The translations under genes and the position numbers were made by a program. 20,281 nucleotides of DNA from Candidatus Kuenenbacteria bacterium GW2011_GWA2_42_15 (lineage in GTDB: Bacteria; Patescibacteriota; Patescibacteriia; UBA2196; GWA2-42-15), in NCBI GenBank assembly GCA_000998185.1, contig LCCW01000003.1, forward strand, positions 1 to 20,281, in the 5' to 3' direction. The notes beneath the pieces are model-generated. The model searched no databases. It was not told where the DNA came from and saw only the letters and a list, made by a program, of their open reading frames with translations. Positions 1 through 6,943 of this stretch are shown in pieces. The stretch's first letter is position 1, and each line of letters opens with the position of its first letter.

Positions 1-89
1 AAGAGACGACGAGCATGGGGATCTCTTTTAAGGGTAATTCTGGTTTCGACTCGAATTTTCCTTATAAGGATTTTCTTCTCTTGGAGTAA
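1..89 (+). CDS. 3' end of an unidentified gene entering from the left
   Basis: Frame 3 is open from the window edge to a TAA at 87-89. Its last residues read GNSGFDSNFPYKDFLLLE, which looks protein-like. A strong terminator begins 15 bases after this stop, which fits the end of a plus-strand gene. Frame 1 is also open, to a TAG at 91-93, and would give a hydrophobic tail (ILVSTRIFLIRIFFSWSN), so the frame is not certain. I do not recognise the family from so short a piece. The segment includes a self-complementary 12-mer TCCTTATAAGGA at 59-70. Confidence 0.35.
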   Translation, partial: ETTSMGISFKGNSGFDSNFPYKDFLLLE

Positions 90-103
90 TTAGGGCTTTA
101 CAA

Positions 104-140
104 CAAAAATACCCCGCATTTATGGGGTATTTTTGTTTTT
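104..140 (+). terminator. Rho-independent terminator
   Basis: A perfect 12-bp stem (104-115 with 124-135; the core is ATACCCC with GGGGTAT) encloses an 8-base loop. It is followed directly by TTTTT at 136-140. This is a classic intrinsic terminator for the gene that enters from the left. It also insulates the restriction-modification genes downstream. Confidence 0.85.
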
Positions 141-160
141 GGCTTTAGTCACATCCTGTC

Positions 161-195
161 TATAATTTTAATTTTACACTAGAATACGCTATAAT
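161..195 (+). promoter_or_regulatory. Putative promoter of the restriction-modification genes, with a palindrome over the -10 box
   Basis: Two perfect TATAAT hexamers lie at 161-166 and 190-195. The second ends seven bases before the ATG at 203, so transcription from it would start at or next to the start codon and give a leaderless mRNA. It is embedded in a perfect 12-base palindrome CTATAATTATAG at 189-200. Neither -10 box has a convincing -35; TTTAAT at 167-172 is the best candidate for the second. The palindrome could be an operator, but no controller (C) gene is visible nearby. Confidence 0.5.
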
Positions 196-202
196 TATAG
201 AC

Positions 203-1354
203 ATGAACGCAATAATCAAAAAACGCAATTTAGGTCAATTTTTTACCACAAACTCCGATTATATCCTACAAGGATTCAGTGCCTTTGTAAAAAATAAAGA
301 AGTCACTGATCCTTTTGCTGGAAATCGGGATTTATTAAATTGGGCAAAAAACAACAAATGTAAAAAATTTGTGGGTTTTGATTGCGATAAAAACTATATT
401 GATAAAAAAAATGTCTTTTTCAATGATTCTATAAATTCGCCTAAATATTATAAATTCGTCTGTACCAATCCGCCGTATCTGCACAAAAATAAAGCCACAA
501 AAGAAATCAAAGGAAAGTTTTTTTCTGGTAAAAACTCCAATCTTGAAGACTTATATCAAGTTTCCATTTCTTCCATCTTAAGCTGTGAGGAAGGTATAAT
601 CATAATTCCTTTAAATTTTTTATGCGCTGAAAATTCAAAAAAAATCAGGGAATTATTTTTTGAAAAATTTGAAATAATCAAATTAAATATTTTTTCAGAA
701 CAAGTTTTTGACGATACTACATATAATGTAATTTCATTCTATTTTAAAAGAAAACAAAAAATATCCGATAAAAATATTATAGAAACGACAATTTATCCCG
801 AAAATAAAAAAACAAAACTAACGCTTGAAAAAAAATCGGGCTGGCAATTTGGCGGGGAGTTTATTTATAAAATAAAAAATGTTAAAAATGATTTGGGCGT
901 TTTTCGCCTAACGGAGGATTACTTAAAGTCCGGAGAATATGAAGTGGAAGTTGCACTTCAAAACATTAAAGATAAAAAAATATTAAAACTAAGCGACGAT
1001 ATTAAAAAATTGCTTGAAAAAAATATTTTATTTTTACGAGCCATAGACAGCAAAAACGGCAAAAAAATTCAGCTTGAAGATATAAGAAAATATAAGATAG
1101 CGGGTCTTGTCGGAAAAAACACTTCGCGAAATATGGCTCATCTGATTTTTAAAAAAGAAGTGTCTATTAGTGAACAAATAGAACTAATGAAAAAATTTAA
1201 CGATGAACTGTCGGTTAATCGCGAAAAATACCTTTCTTTTTTTCTTACAAATTTCAGGGATAATAATCGCAAAAGAATATCATTTGATTTAGCTTACAAA
1301 TTTTTAAACCTTATTTATTATGAAAAAAATTCAAAACAACCTGCATTATTTTGA
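203..1354 (+). CDS. Type II DNA adenine-N6 methyltransferase
   Basis: The 383-residue protein has the order of motifs of a gamma-type amino methyltransferase. Motif X is GQFFTT at residues 11-16, the SAM-binding motif I is DPFAGNRDL at 36-44, and the catalytic motif IV is NPPY at 89-92, which indicates methylation of the exocyclic amine of adenine. The remaining C-terminal part is presumably the target recognition region. The gene overlaps the following nuclease gene by 35 bases in another frame, so the two are translationally linked. Its expected role is to protect host DNA from the partner nuclease. The gene is visibly richer in AAA, ATA and TTT codons than the genes from 2360 on, which suggests horizontal acquisition. 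There is no Shine-Dalgarno sequence; a TATAAT eight bases upstream suggests a leaderless start. The sequence specificity cannot be read from the protein. Confidence 0.9.
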   Translation: MNAIIKKRNLGQFFTTNSDYILQGFSAFVKNKEVTDPFAGNRDLLNWAKNNKCKKFVGFDCDKNYIDKKNVFFNDSINSPKYYKFVCTNPPYLHKNKATKEIKGKFFSGKNSNLEDLYQVSISSILSCEEGIIIIPLNFLCAENSKKIRELFFEKFEIIKLNIFSEQVFDDTTYNVISFYFKRKQKISDKNIIETTIYPENKKTKLTLEKKSGWQFGGEFIYKIKNVKNDLGVFRLTEDYLKSGEYEVEVALQNIKDKKILKLSDDIKKLLEKNILFLRAIDSKNGKKIQLEDIRKYKIAGLVGKNTSRNMAHLIFKKEVSISEQIELMKKFNDELSVNREKYLSFFLTNFRDNNRKRISFDLAYKFLNLIYYEKNSKQPALF

Positions 1355-2231
1355 AATATCTAAAAATAATCAAGAAAAACTGCTTGATAATTTTTATGTA
1401 TTTGACGAAAAGCACCCCGATCTGAACAAATACATTAAAAATACCAAAGAAATAAAGAATCTTCTAATCACCATTAGAACACTGCAAAGCAAAAAAGAAA
1501 AATCAGCGGTGATAGATAAATATTTTTTAGAGTTATCCAAAATCATCGGTAAATATTCCAACTGTTCTGAATTCGCTTGTTTTGTGAACGCTTGCGACAA
1601 TATTATAAATGAAGCAAAAAATGAAATGAACTTGCTTAAAAAAATAACTGAAAAATATTTTACCAAAAGAGTATTAAATGAAATAGTGCCCGAGGAATGG
1701 GTACAAGCGATATTAGACGCGAATTCATCGCGTAAAAAAGGTAAATGTGGAGAAAATAAGCTTATTCATATTTTAGAGAAACGAGGATTCAAAGAAGTTT
1801 TTGATTGGGATGATTTTTTAAAGGCTGATTATTGCGTAGTAAAATTTTCAAAAAAATTCAGCTTGAAAAATGTCCGCAAAAATTTAGATGTAAAAATAAA
1901 AACTAAAAAACAAAACAAAACTCTTGATTTAATAATTAAAGCGAAAAGTGAAACTTTACTTTGCGAAGCCAAACATCTAAACACTTCTGGTGGCGGGCAA
2001 GATAAACAAATTTCGGAATTAATAGAAATTCTTGGACTTACCGAAAAAAATGGGGTTTCGTATATTTCATTCTTGGATGGCAAATATTCTAATATTTTAT
2101 TAAGCGATAGCGGACACGGCGACAAAATAACCACACAAAGAAAAGAAATAAAAAAATTCCTCAATAATAATCCTGATAACTACTGGGTAAATACCGCTGG
2201 TTTTACAAGCCTTATTTCTGATTTAAAATAA
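1320..2231 (+). CDS. Probable type II restriction endonuclease, PD-(D/E)XK fold
   Basis: The 303-residue protein follows and overlaps an adenine methyltransferase gene, the usual arrangement of a restriction-modification pair. A PD-(D/E)XK-like active site is visible as Asp203 in TLDLIIKAK followed by Glu216-Ala-Lys218 in LLCEAKHL. The Asp to ExK spacing and the EAKH motif recall EcoRI-like nucleases. A glycine-rich GGGQDKQ (224-230) directly after the active site may bind substrate. The N-terminal 120 residues are helical and lysine-rich, with no recognised domain. The next in-frame ATG is at residue 103, so the overlapping start at 1320 is preferred. Function as a nuclease is inferred from motif and context; the exact family and recognition site are not recognised. 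Composition is AT-rich like the methyltransferase. Confidence 0.75.
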   Translation: MKKIQNNLHYFEISKNNQEKLLDNFYVFDEKHPDLNKYIKNTKEIKNLLITIRTLQSKKEKSAVIDKYFLELSKIIGKYSNCSEFACFVNACDNIINEAKNEMNLLKKITEKYFTKRVLNEIVPEEWVQAILDANSSRKKGKCGENKLIHILEKRGFKEVFDWDDFLKADYCVVKFSKKFSLKNVRKNLDVKIKTKKQNKTLDLIIKAKSETLLCEAKHLNTSGGGQDKQISELIEILGLTEKNGVSYISFLDGKYSNILLSDSGHGDKITTQRKEIKKFLNNNPDNYWVNTAGFTSLISDLK

Positions 2232-2288
2232 GGAGTTTTGGTTTTAGACATTCATCTCTTCAATTCCCGTCCACCCTGCCCAAAACCC

Positions 2289-2321
2289 AAAAAGACACCG
2301 CCTCTCGGCCAGTGTCTTTTT
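2289..2321. terminator. Bidirectional terminator between convergent genes
   Basis: A 10-bp stem AAAAAGACAC (2289-2298) pairs with GTGTCTTTTT (2312-2321) around a 13-base loop. It has T-runs in both directions because the stem starts with A5 and ends with T5. It lies between the nuclease stop (2231) and the convergent VanW-family gene stop (2360), so it can terminate both transcripts. Confidence 0.8.
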
Positions 2322-2359
2322 AAATCCGTTAATTCGTTAATCCACTAATTCACTAATTA

Positions 2360-4237
2360 TCAATTTCCATCTACGCTCTCCACGGTACTCGTCGCCGTTC
2401 CTCCCGGCTCTTTCCCGATCAAACACACCTCCTGCCACGGCACATAATGCGACCGGAAAACATCTTCTCTTGGCTCCTTGCCCGCGGCTGCCGGCCACGA
2501 CACAACTCTTTTGAAATAAGCGTCTGCTCCATTGTGCGCTTTTTCTACGCACTTTTTTACCCCCGGTTTTAAATCCTCTGTCTCCACTATCCTTGTATCC
2601 CCCGGTTTCACGATATTATAAATAACAGGCGTTGTCGTCGCCACTTCTCTTTTATCGCTCGTCCCCCAAAAATCAAAAAATAATTTATTGCCGTCCACTT
2701 TGGTTTGCAAAAGCAAATAATTGCCCGTGTCGTTTATAAATTTAAAATCCGGCCACGGATTGTAAATTGTCGCGTCAGTCCCCGCCGGCTCGTAATAAAC
2801 GACCCGGTAAGAATGGTTCCGCCGCTCGGTTATTGGCAGTCCGGCGTTAATGGCCAGCCTAAAAAATGTAGTGCCAATCTGGCACAAGCCTCCGCCGTAT
2901 TCCGGCACGGTCTTGCCTTCCCGTATCACCAATTCCGGTTTATAGCCGGTGCTAGCGTCAATCTCGCCCAATGCTGTAAGCAGTGAAAACTCTTCATCTG
3001 GCTTGATAAGTAAACCATTCAAAGAATTCGCTCCGACGCCGATATTGTGCCTTCTATTAACTGGCGAACCGCCAAAATCAGATTCGCCCCTCCCCAATAG
3101 TTCTTTTGTCCCCAAGCTGTTCACATTCTCGTTGTTTATTTTTGATTTATCCAACGCCATTATTAAAGCAGCTGTTTGCCTTTTTTCTGTTAAAACCGTC
3201 TGCTCAATTGATTTTATTGTCTCGTCAATATCTAAAATACTGCCATCCTGCGACACCTGGAATTCAACCACCCGGCCGTCTTGTATTTGGAAACGAGCGT
3301 CTTTGGCTGGCTGATTAACTTCCTTGGCTATCTCAGCCAAGGTGTTTAGCGCCTCATCACTGTCAACCCCCAAATAAACTTCACCAACCTCTCCTTCTTT
3401 TATTTTTAACCACTGACGCCATTTTCTTTCTCCGATCGTCCATCTTTTTAAAACCGTCTCTTCTCCATCCGTCCCTTGCTTCTGCGCCAAATAAATCGGC
3501 GCCAAAGACAAAACTGACCTAACTTCATCAAGCAATCCTTCAGCTCTAATTTTATCAACCGCTGGCTTGTCCTCTTCCGTCGCCAGAAAAATAGTCTGAT
3601 TATCCAGATGGTCTAAATTATTTTTTAAACCCAATAAAGCCTTTTGATAATTTAAAACCGTGCCCATTTTTTCTGCCGCTATTTCTGGCTGATCGCCGAC
3701 AAAAACCAAGTTAGCGTCCTTACCTGGTTTTTCCAGATTATCAAACTTGCCTCGCAAAGTATCCAACACGCTTTTTTCATTCAATTTATACTCCGGCCGG
3801 AAATTTATTCTGCCGAACAGCGCCTTTATTTTTTCCTTTTCCGCTTGCCAGCCGCCGTCCTCACGACCAATCGCGAAAGCCTTGCTCACGATTTTTTCTA
3901 TCTCATAGCTCCAAAGCTCATAGGCCAAGCCGCTGCTGTCTGCCCCATGCACAATCGGTTTTATCGTCTCTGTTTTTTGTTCATATTTAAAATCAATTCC
4001 TTGTTTTCCCAATCTGTCAGTCTTGGCCAAAAGCAAGGCGATTGACTGTTCTGCCGTCTTGCCGCCCAAATCCAAGCGGCCGACCGAAACGCCCGGATAT
4101 ATTTTATTGCGATAATAAAAACCGTAGATTTCCACCAGCCCGCCAAGAACAACGGCCACCATTAAAAAAATGGCCATTACTATTAGCCAATTATAAATTA
4201 TTCCACTTACCTTACCAACTTTTAATTTATGCGACAT
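2360..4237 (-). CDS. VanW family protein with YoaR-like peptidoglycan-binding region
   Basis: This 625-residue protein is membrane-anchored. Residues 13-37 form one hydrophobic segment, so the remainder should face outward. Residues about 47-95 (IYPGVSVGRLDLGGKTAEQ) match the start of a YoaR/PG_binding_4 module, and 310-375 look like a second one. Residues 381-510 are a clear VanW domain, with GRGESDFGGSP, RRHNIGVGA, the EYGGGLCQIGTTFF segment, NHSYRV and GTDATIYNPWPDFKF. A C-terminal tail of about 115 residues follows. VanW proteins are found with cell-wall functions in Gram-positive and CPR bacteria, but their biochemical role is unsettled. The ATG has a good Shine-Dalgarno (GGAG, 8 bases upstream), and the gene starts only four bases after the DUF3006-like gene, as the last member of a five-gene operon. 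Confidence 0.92.
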   Translation of the reverse strand: MSHKLKVGKVSGIIYNWLIVMAIFLMVAVVLGGLVEIYGFYYRNKIYPGVSVGRLDLGGKTAEQSIALLLAKTDRLGKQGIDFKYEQKTETIKPIVHGADSSGLAYELWSYEIEKIVSKAFAIGREDGGWQAEKEKIKALFGRINFRPEYKLNEKSVLDTLRGKFDNLEKPGKDANLVFVGDQPEIAAEKMGTVLNYQKALLGLKNNLDHLDNQTIFLATEEDKPAVDKIRAEGLLDEVRSVLSLAPIYLAQKQGTDGEETVLKRWTIGERKWRQWLKIKEGEVGEVYLGVDSDEALNTLAEIAKEVNQPAKDARFQIQDGRVVEFQVSQDGSILDIDETIKSIEQTVLTEKRQTAALIMALDKSKINNENVNSLGTKELLGRGESDFGGSPVNRRHNIGVGANSLNGLLIKPDEEFSLLTALGEIDASTGYKPELVIREGKTVPEYGGGLCQIGTTFFRLAINAGLPITERRNHSYRVVYYEPAGTDATIYNPWPDFKFINDTGNYLLLQTKVDGNKLFFDFWGTSDKREVATTTPVIYNIVKPGDTRIVETEDLKPGVKKCVEKAHNGADAYFKRVVSWPAAAGKEPREDVFRSHYVPWQEVCLIGKEPGGTATSTVESVDGN

Positions 4238-4241
4238 AAAC

Positions 4242-4484
4242 TCACTCCGTTTTTAAAAGCTCGTTCAAAACAGTCTTGACATTTTTTTCTCTCTCTTCCT
4301 CTTCGGTTTTGGCGGTTGATAAAAATAATTTAACCGCCATGCCCTCGTGCGCGTCACTCGGCAATTTCTCTATCGGCCAATCCAACGATTGCCCGTCTTC
4401 CAATTTCAAAACCGCCAGCCGGCCCTCTATTCTGTCCACCGTGCACAGCATATTTTTTCTCTGGTTGTATGCTTCCTGTTCCAT
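4242..4484 (-). CDS. Small DUF3006-like protein
   Basis: The protein has 80 residues from the ATG at 4484; a TTG one codon upstream (4487) is also possible. The central part MLCTVDRIEGRLAVLKLEDG, then a WPIEKLP segment, matches the pattern of DUF3006 proteins: a short beta-rich domain that starts with xDRIEGxxAVLxxxDG and continues into a PxxxLP loop. The function of the family is unknown. The C-terminal 25 residues are charged and helical (KTEEEEREK). It starts almost on the stop of yraN and ends four bases before the VanW gene, so it is surely co-transcribed. In Firmicutes DUF3006 genes often sit beside envelope genes, which fits this context (family knowledge, not shown here). Confidence 0.7.
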   Translation of the reverse strand: MEQEAYNQRKNMLCTVDRIEGRLAVLKLEDGQSLDWPIEKLPSDAHEGMAVKLFLSTAKTEEEEREKNVKTVLNELLKTE

Positions 4485-4487
4485 CAA

Positions 4488-4847
4488 TCAATTAAATCCA
4501 ATATTCTTATAATGTTTTATTGTAAAACCAGTCGGCACCTTCTCAAGCGCCAGACAATCAAAACGATAATCGCACTCTTCCTTTTTATCAATTAAATAAA
4601 CTTGGGCGGCTTTATCTATTTTTTCCAATTTTTCATTGCCGACCGCTTCTTCCGGAAAGCCGTAGACATCCGACCCGCGCGCCTTCACCTCCGCGAAAAC
4701 AATTTCACGGCTTGCTTTGTCTAACGCTATAATGTCTATCTCGCCAAACCGTTGACGATAATTCCTTTTCAGGATTTCATAGCCGTTATCTTCCAAATAC
4801 GCGACCGCCGCTTCTTCTCCAATCTTACCTTTCTCTTTAGTATTCAT
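4488..4847 (-). CDS. yraN: YraN family protein (UPF0102), putative PD-(D/E)XK nuclease
   Basis: The 119-residue protein matches the whole length of YraN/UPF0102 proteins. The start GKIGEEAAVAYLEDNGYEIL is typical. It is followed by the PD-(D/E)XK-like core FGEIDIIALD (Asp38) and IVFAEVKAR (Glu53, Lys55), and then the usual YraN continuation (EEAVGNEKLEKIDKAAQVYL). The fold resembles Holliday-junction resolvases, but the substrate is not established. In many bacteria yraN lies next to rnhB; here rnhB is nearby (6253-6882) but separated by two genes and repeats. The gene is in a tight operon: 7 bases after the membrane protein, and its TGA stop lies next to the start of the DUF3006-like gene. 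Confidence 0.92.
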   Translation of the reverse strand: MNTKEKGKIGEEAAVAYLEDNGYEILKRNYRQRFGEIDIIALDKASREIVFAEVKARGSDVYGFPEEAVGNEKLEKIDKAAQVYLIDKKEECDYRFDCLALEKVPTGFTIKHYKNIGFN

Positions 4848-4854
4848 AATGAAA

Positions 4855-5247
4855 TTATAAATATTTTTCCTTCTCTTCTTTTTTCTTTTGTTCCTCGCGC
4901 TTCTCTGGCACCACCCTAATCATATACCTAAAGATGCTGTAAGCCCAAAAGATTGCCCATAGACATACTAGTAACAACAGAAACGGCATGCCCAGAAAAC
5001 CAAACCCTTCCTGTCTGGCAAAAACCAAACCCAGTCCGACCAAACCGATAAATAAACACATGTTTCGCACTTTATTCCAAAACTTCTTCTTTAAATTATC
5101 TTCCTTATTTTTTTTGATAAATAGATTAGCCAAAAATCCCAAAATAACCATTACGCCAAATGCAATCACCGTCAAACGAAAACTGGCCAACAGCCACGGC
5201 TCCGGCCTCAAGTTGAACCAATAGTTTAAAGTCAATAAATTATGCAT
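4855..5247 (-). CDS. Small membrane protein of unknown function
   Basis: The protein has 130 residues with three hydrophobic segments, at about 20-44, 62-78 and 84-107. A lysine-rich loop (KKNKEDNLKKK) lies between the first two, and the C-terminus is strongly charged (PEKREEQKKKEEKEK). By the positive-inside rule the lysine-rich loop and C-tail should be on opposite or equal sides depending on whether the second segment really crosses. I do not recognise the family. It starts six bases after the upstream methyltransferase and ends seven bases before yraN, so it belongs to the same operon. It is likely a conserved CPR hypothetical protein. Confidence 0.75.
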   Translation of the reverse strand: MHNLLTLNYWFNLRPEPWLLASFRLTVIAFGVMVILGFLANLFIKKNKEDNLKKKFWNKVRNMCLFIGLVGLGLVFARQEGFGFLGMPFLLLLVCLWAIFWAYSIFRYMIRVVPEKREEQKKKEEKEKYL

Positions 5248-5253
5248 GTGTTT

Positions 5254-5817
5254 TTATAATTTCTCAAAAATTATTCCGTAATGAAATTTGCCCGCCGATA
5301 TTTCCTTAATTTCTTTTAACCCGGCGCCCAAAGCCAGCTCTCTGACCTTTTCTTGCGCTATCTTCATCTCTGCCGGCGGCCCAAAGGGAAATCTACCCCG
5401 CTTCCAGTCAACCACTAAAAGTCTACCTCCACGCCTCATTATTCTTGCCGATTCGCGCAAGATCGTTTCCGGCTTTTTATTTTGGAAAAGCACACTTATT
5501 AAAAATGCGTAATCTACGGACCCATCGTGAACCTCGGTCGCGCCATAGTCTTCTAGATTTGACCAGATGGTTTTTATATTATTCAAGCCGAGCATTTTGG
5601 CCCTGTTTTCAATATTTCTCAAAATCAGCTTCAAAATATCCACCGCGTAGACAATACCGGTTTCGCCTATTTCCTGTGCCGCCTGGAAAGCAAAATATCC
5701 TGTAGTCCCGCAGCCCAAATCCGCGACCTTGGCACCGGAACAGATGCCCAATTGACGAATTAATAAGCCATACGCGTCCAAAATCTCTCTGCCGCCTGGA
5801 AATTTTTTGTCTCCCAT
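5254..5817 (-). CDS. Class I SAM-dependent methyltransferase, substrate unknown
   Basis: The 187-residue protein is a single Rossmann-type methyltransferase domain. The SAM-binding motif I is VADLGCGTTG (31-40), followed by an acidic residue at the end of strand 2 (YAVDI, Asp60). The segment SVDYAFLISVLFQ corresponds to motif IV, and ARIMRRGGRLLVVDWKRG to the usual post-motif region. The length and the LRESARIMRRGG pattern resemble Methyltransf_11/31-type small-molecule or lipid methyltransferases, such as UbiE-like enzymes. The substrate cannot be deduced. It is the first gene of the operon that runs down to the VanW gene and has a well-formed promoter upstream. Confidence 0.85.
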   Translation of the reverse strand: MGDKKFPGGREILDAYGLLIRQLGICSGAKVADLGCGTTGYFAFQAAQEIGETGIVYAVDILKLILRNIENRAKMLGLNNIKTIWSNLEDYGATEVHDGSVDYAFLISVLFQNKKPETILRESARIMRRGGRLLVVDWKRGRFPFGPPAEMKIAQEKVRELALGAGLKEIKEISAGKFHYGIIFEKL

Positions 5818-5901
5818 ATCATTATTTTAACGGGATTGTCGCCGAATACCATTCCAAATTTCGTTATGAAAGCGCATTCAGTGATAGTCCCTTATAAAGC
5901 T

Positions 5902-5930
5902 ATTATATAAAAACCCCGCCAAAAAATCAA
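5902..5930 (-). promoter_or_regulatory. Sigma-70-type promoter for the methyltransferase-yraN-VanW operon
   Basis: On the minus strand, TTGATT (5930-5925) and a perfect TATAAT (5907-5902) are separated by 17 bases. Transcription would start near 5895 and leave a leader of about 78 bases before the ATG at 5817. No riboswitch-like structure is obvious in the leader. Confidence 0.7.
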
Positions 5931-5948
5931 CACGCTATTCGTTCTGCC

Positions 5949-5967
5949 CTCCCCTTGCCAAGGGGAG
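5949..5967. repeat. Short perfect inverted repeat
   Basis: CTCCCCTTG and CAAGGGGAG are perfect inverse complements around a single C. This type of small CTCCCCTT/AAGGGGAG palindrome is found dispersed in many genomes. It lies upstream of the -35 box of the minus-strand operon promoter. There is no T-run, so it is unlikely to be an intrinsic terminator. Confidence 0.7.
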
Positions 5968-6024
5968 ACATCCGCCCAAGAACCATCTTCCTGCTCTCTG
6001 CTTCAAAAATAATTTATTGAGAAA

Positions 6025-6257
6025 ATTGACGGACTTAATTTATTGCTTTATTTCTTATCTCTTGTTAATTGTCAGCTGTTTTCTGTGTTTTTCGCCCTGC
6101 GGGCGATCCCTGCCTCGCCGCCTGCCTCGCCGCCTGCCTGCCGCCTGCCTGCCGGTAGGCAGGGTAGGCAGGGTAGGCAGGGTAGGCAGGGCAGGCAGGC
6201 GCCTTCCACTCACCAGAATAATCCACCCAGGAGAATTGGCGGGCTACATTTCTCAAT
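6025..6257. repeat. GC-rich mosaic repeat element, copy A
   Basis: The element starts with ATTGACGGACTTA, runs through CTGTGTTTTTCGCCCTGCGGGCGA and then repeated CCGCCTGCCTG-type units (about 11 bases). A turn at CCGGTAGGCAGG follows, then repeated GGTAGGCAG units of 9 bases, then GGCGCCTTCCA and a tail with GAATAATCCACC and TTGGCGGGCT. The left and right arms can pair into a long imperfect hairpin. Copy B (12263-12441) has the same parts in the same order with different unit numbers, and a tail-only piece is at 14629-14680. The end of the element overlaps the rnhB stop codon. Apart from this, the stretch 5931-6252 holds only the short palindrome at 5949-5967 and no gene. Confidence 0.85.
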
Positions 6258-6882
6258 CTTCTAATCTTTCCTTCCCCAATTCAAATATCGGCCGGAAACT
6301 CTGCCGGTGGATGGCGCACGGTCCGTGCTTTTCAAGCGACTCCATATGTTGTGCCGTGCCATACCCTTTATGCTGATCAAATCCGTACAGTGGATATTCT
6401 TTGTGATAATCTATTAAAATACAATCCCGCGTCACCTTGGCCACGATACTCGCCGCCGCTATGGAAATTATTTTTCTGTCGCCTTTGATGTAAAAACTGG
6501 TCGGCAAATAATGTCCAAAAAATTTTATGCCGTCAACCAAAAGATATTCAACCTGCTCTTTTATTTTTTCCGCCGCTGCCAAAAATGCTCTTCTGGTCGC
6601 CCCGATTATACCCTCGCTGTCAATAGTTTTTTCCGACACGATGCCCACTCCTATGGCCAATGCGTTTTTCTTTATCACTACAAATAATTCTTCTCTTTGT
6701 TTTAGACTTAATAATTTTGAATCGCGCAAACCCTTAATTTTCAATTTAGGCGGCAAAACCACGGCCGCGGCCACCACTGGCCCGGCCCACGCTCCCCGGC
6801 CCGCCTCATCCAAACCGGCAATGTTTCTATATCCCTGCCGGTAAAGCTCATTTTCAATTTTATAATTGGGAAAAATAAACAT
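6253..6882 (-). CDS. rnhB: Ribonuclease HII
   Basis: The protein has 209 residues, normal for RNase HII, which nicks RNA-DNA hybrids and starts removal of ribonucleotides misincorporated in DNA. The catalytic acids are present with the expected spacing: Asp25-Glu26 in AGLDEAGRGAWAGP, Asp117 in LLVDGIK and Asp135 in KGDRKIISIAAASI. The conserved SIAAASIVAKVTRD segment and the later YGFDQHKGYGT motif complete the family signature. The gene is divergent from the SpoU-type methyltransferase, with 61 bases between them. Its stop codon lies within the edge of GC-rich element copy A, so the C-terminal residues may have been reset by the insertion. Confidence 0.96.
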   Translation of the reverse strand: MFIFPNYKIENELYRQGYRNIAGLDEAGRGAWAGPVVAAAVVLPPKLKIKGLRDSKLLSLKQREELFVVIKKNALAIGVGIVSEKTIDSEGIIGATRRAFLAAAEKIKEQVEYLLVDGIKFFGHYLPTSFYIKGDRKIISIAAASIVAKVTRDCILIDYHKEYPLYGFDQHKGYGTAQHMESLEKHGPCAIHRQSFRPIFELGKERLED

Positions 6883-6883
6883 A

Positions 6884-6911
6884 TTGACTAATTTTGTTTT
6901 CTTATTATAAT
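6884..6911 (+). promoter_or_regulatory. Promoter of the SpoU/TrmH methyltransferase; overlapping divergent -10
   Basis: TTGACT (6884-6889) and TATAAT (6906-6911) are 16 bases apart on the plus strand, giving a start near 6918 and a leader of about 26 bases to the ATG at 6944. A minus-strand TATAAT (6909-6904) overlaps the same bases and could serve rnhB, but its -35 is poor. No Shine-Dalgarno precedes the plus-strand gene. Confidence 0.65.
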
Positions 6912-6943
6912 TCTACCATAATTATCTCCCTAATCCAATCATT

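Noticed and set aside
37..50. The 14-mer ATTCTGGTTTCGAC resembles the conserved 5' end of tmRNA.
   Set aside because: A strong terminator follows within 60 bases, no tag reading frame or 3' CCA domain is visible, and an open coding frame explains the same bases.
2949..3314. A 121-codon plus-strand ORF opposite the VanW gene.
   Set aside because: It is antisense to the conserved VanW domain; the serine- and proline-rich peptide looks like a shadow frame.
6065..6256. ORFs on both strands through copy A of the GC-rich element (for example one encoding ACPAYPAYPAYPAY).
   Set aside because: They arise from 9- and 11-base repeat units that keep frames open. The predicted peptide is not conserved in copy B, where a different frame is open.
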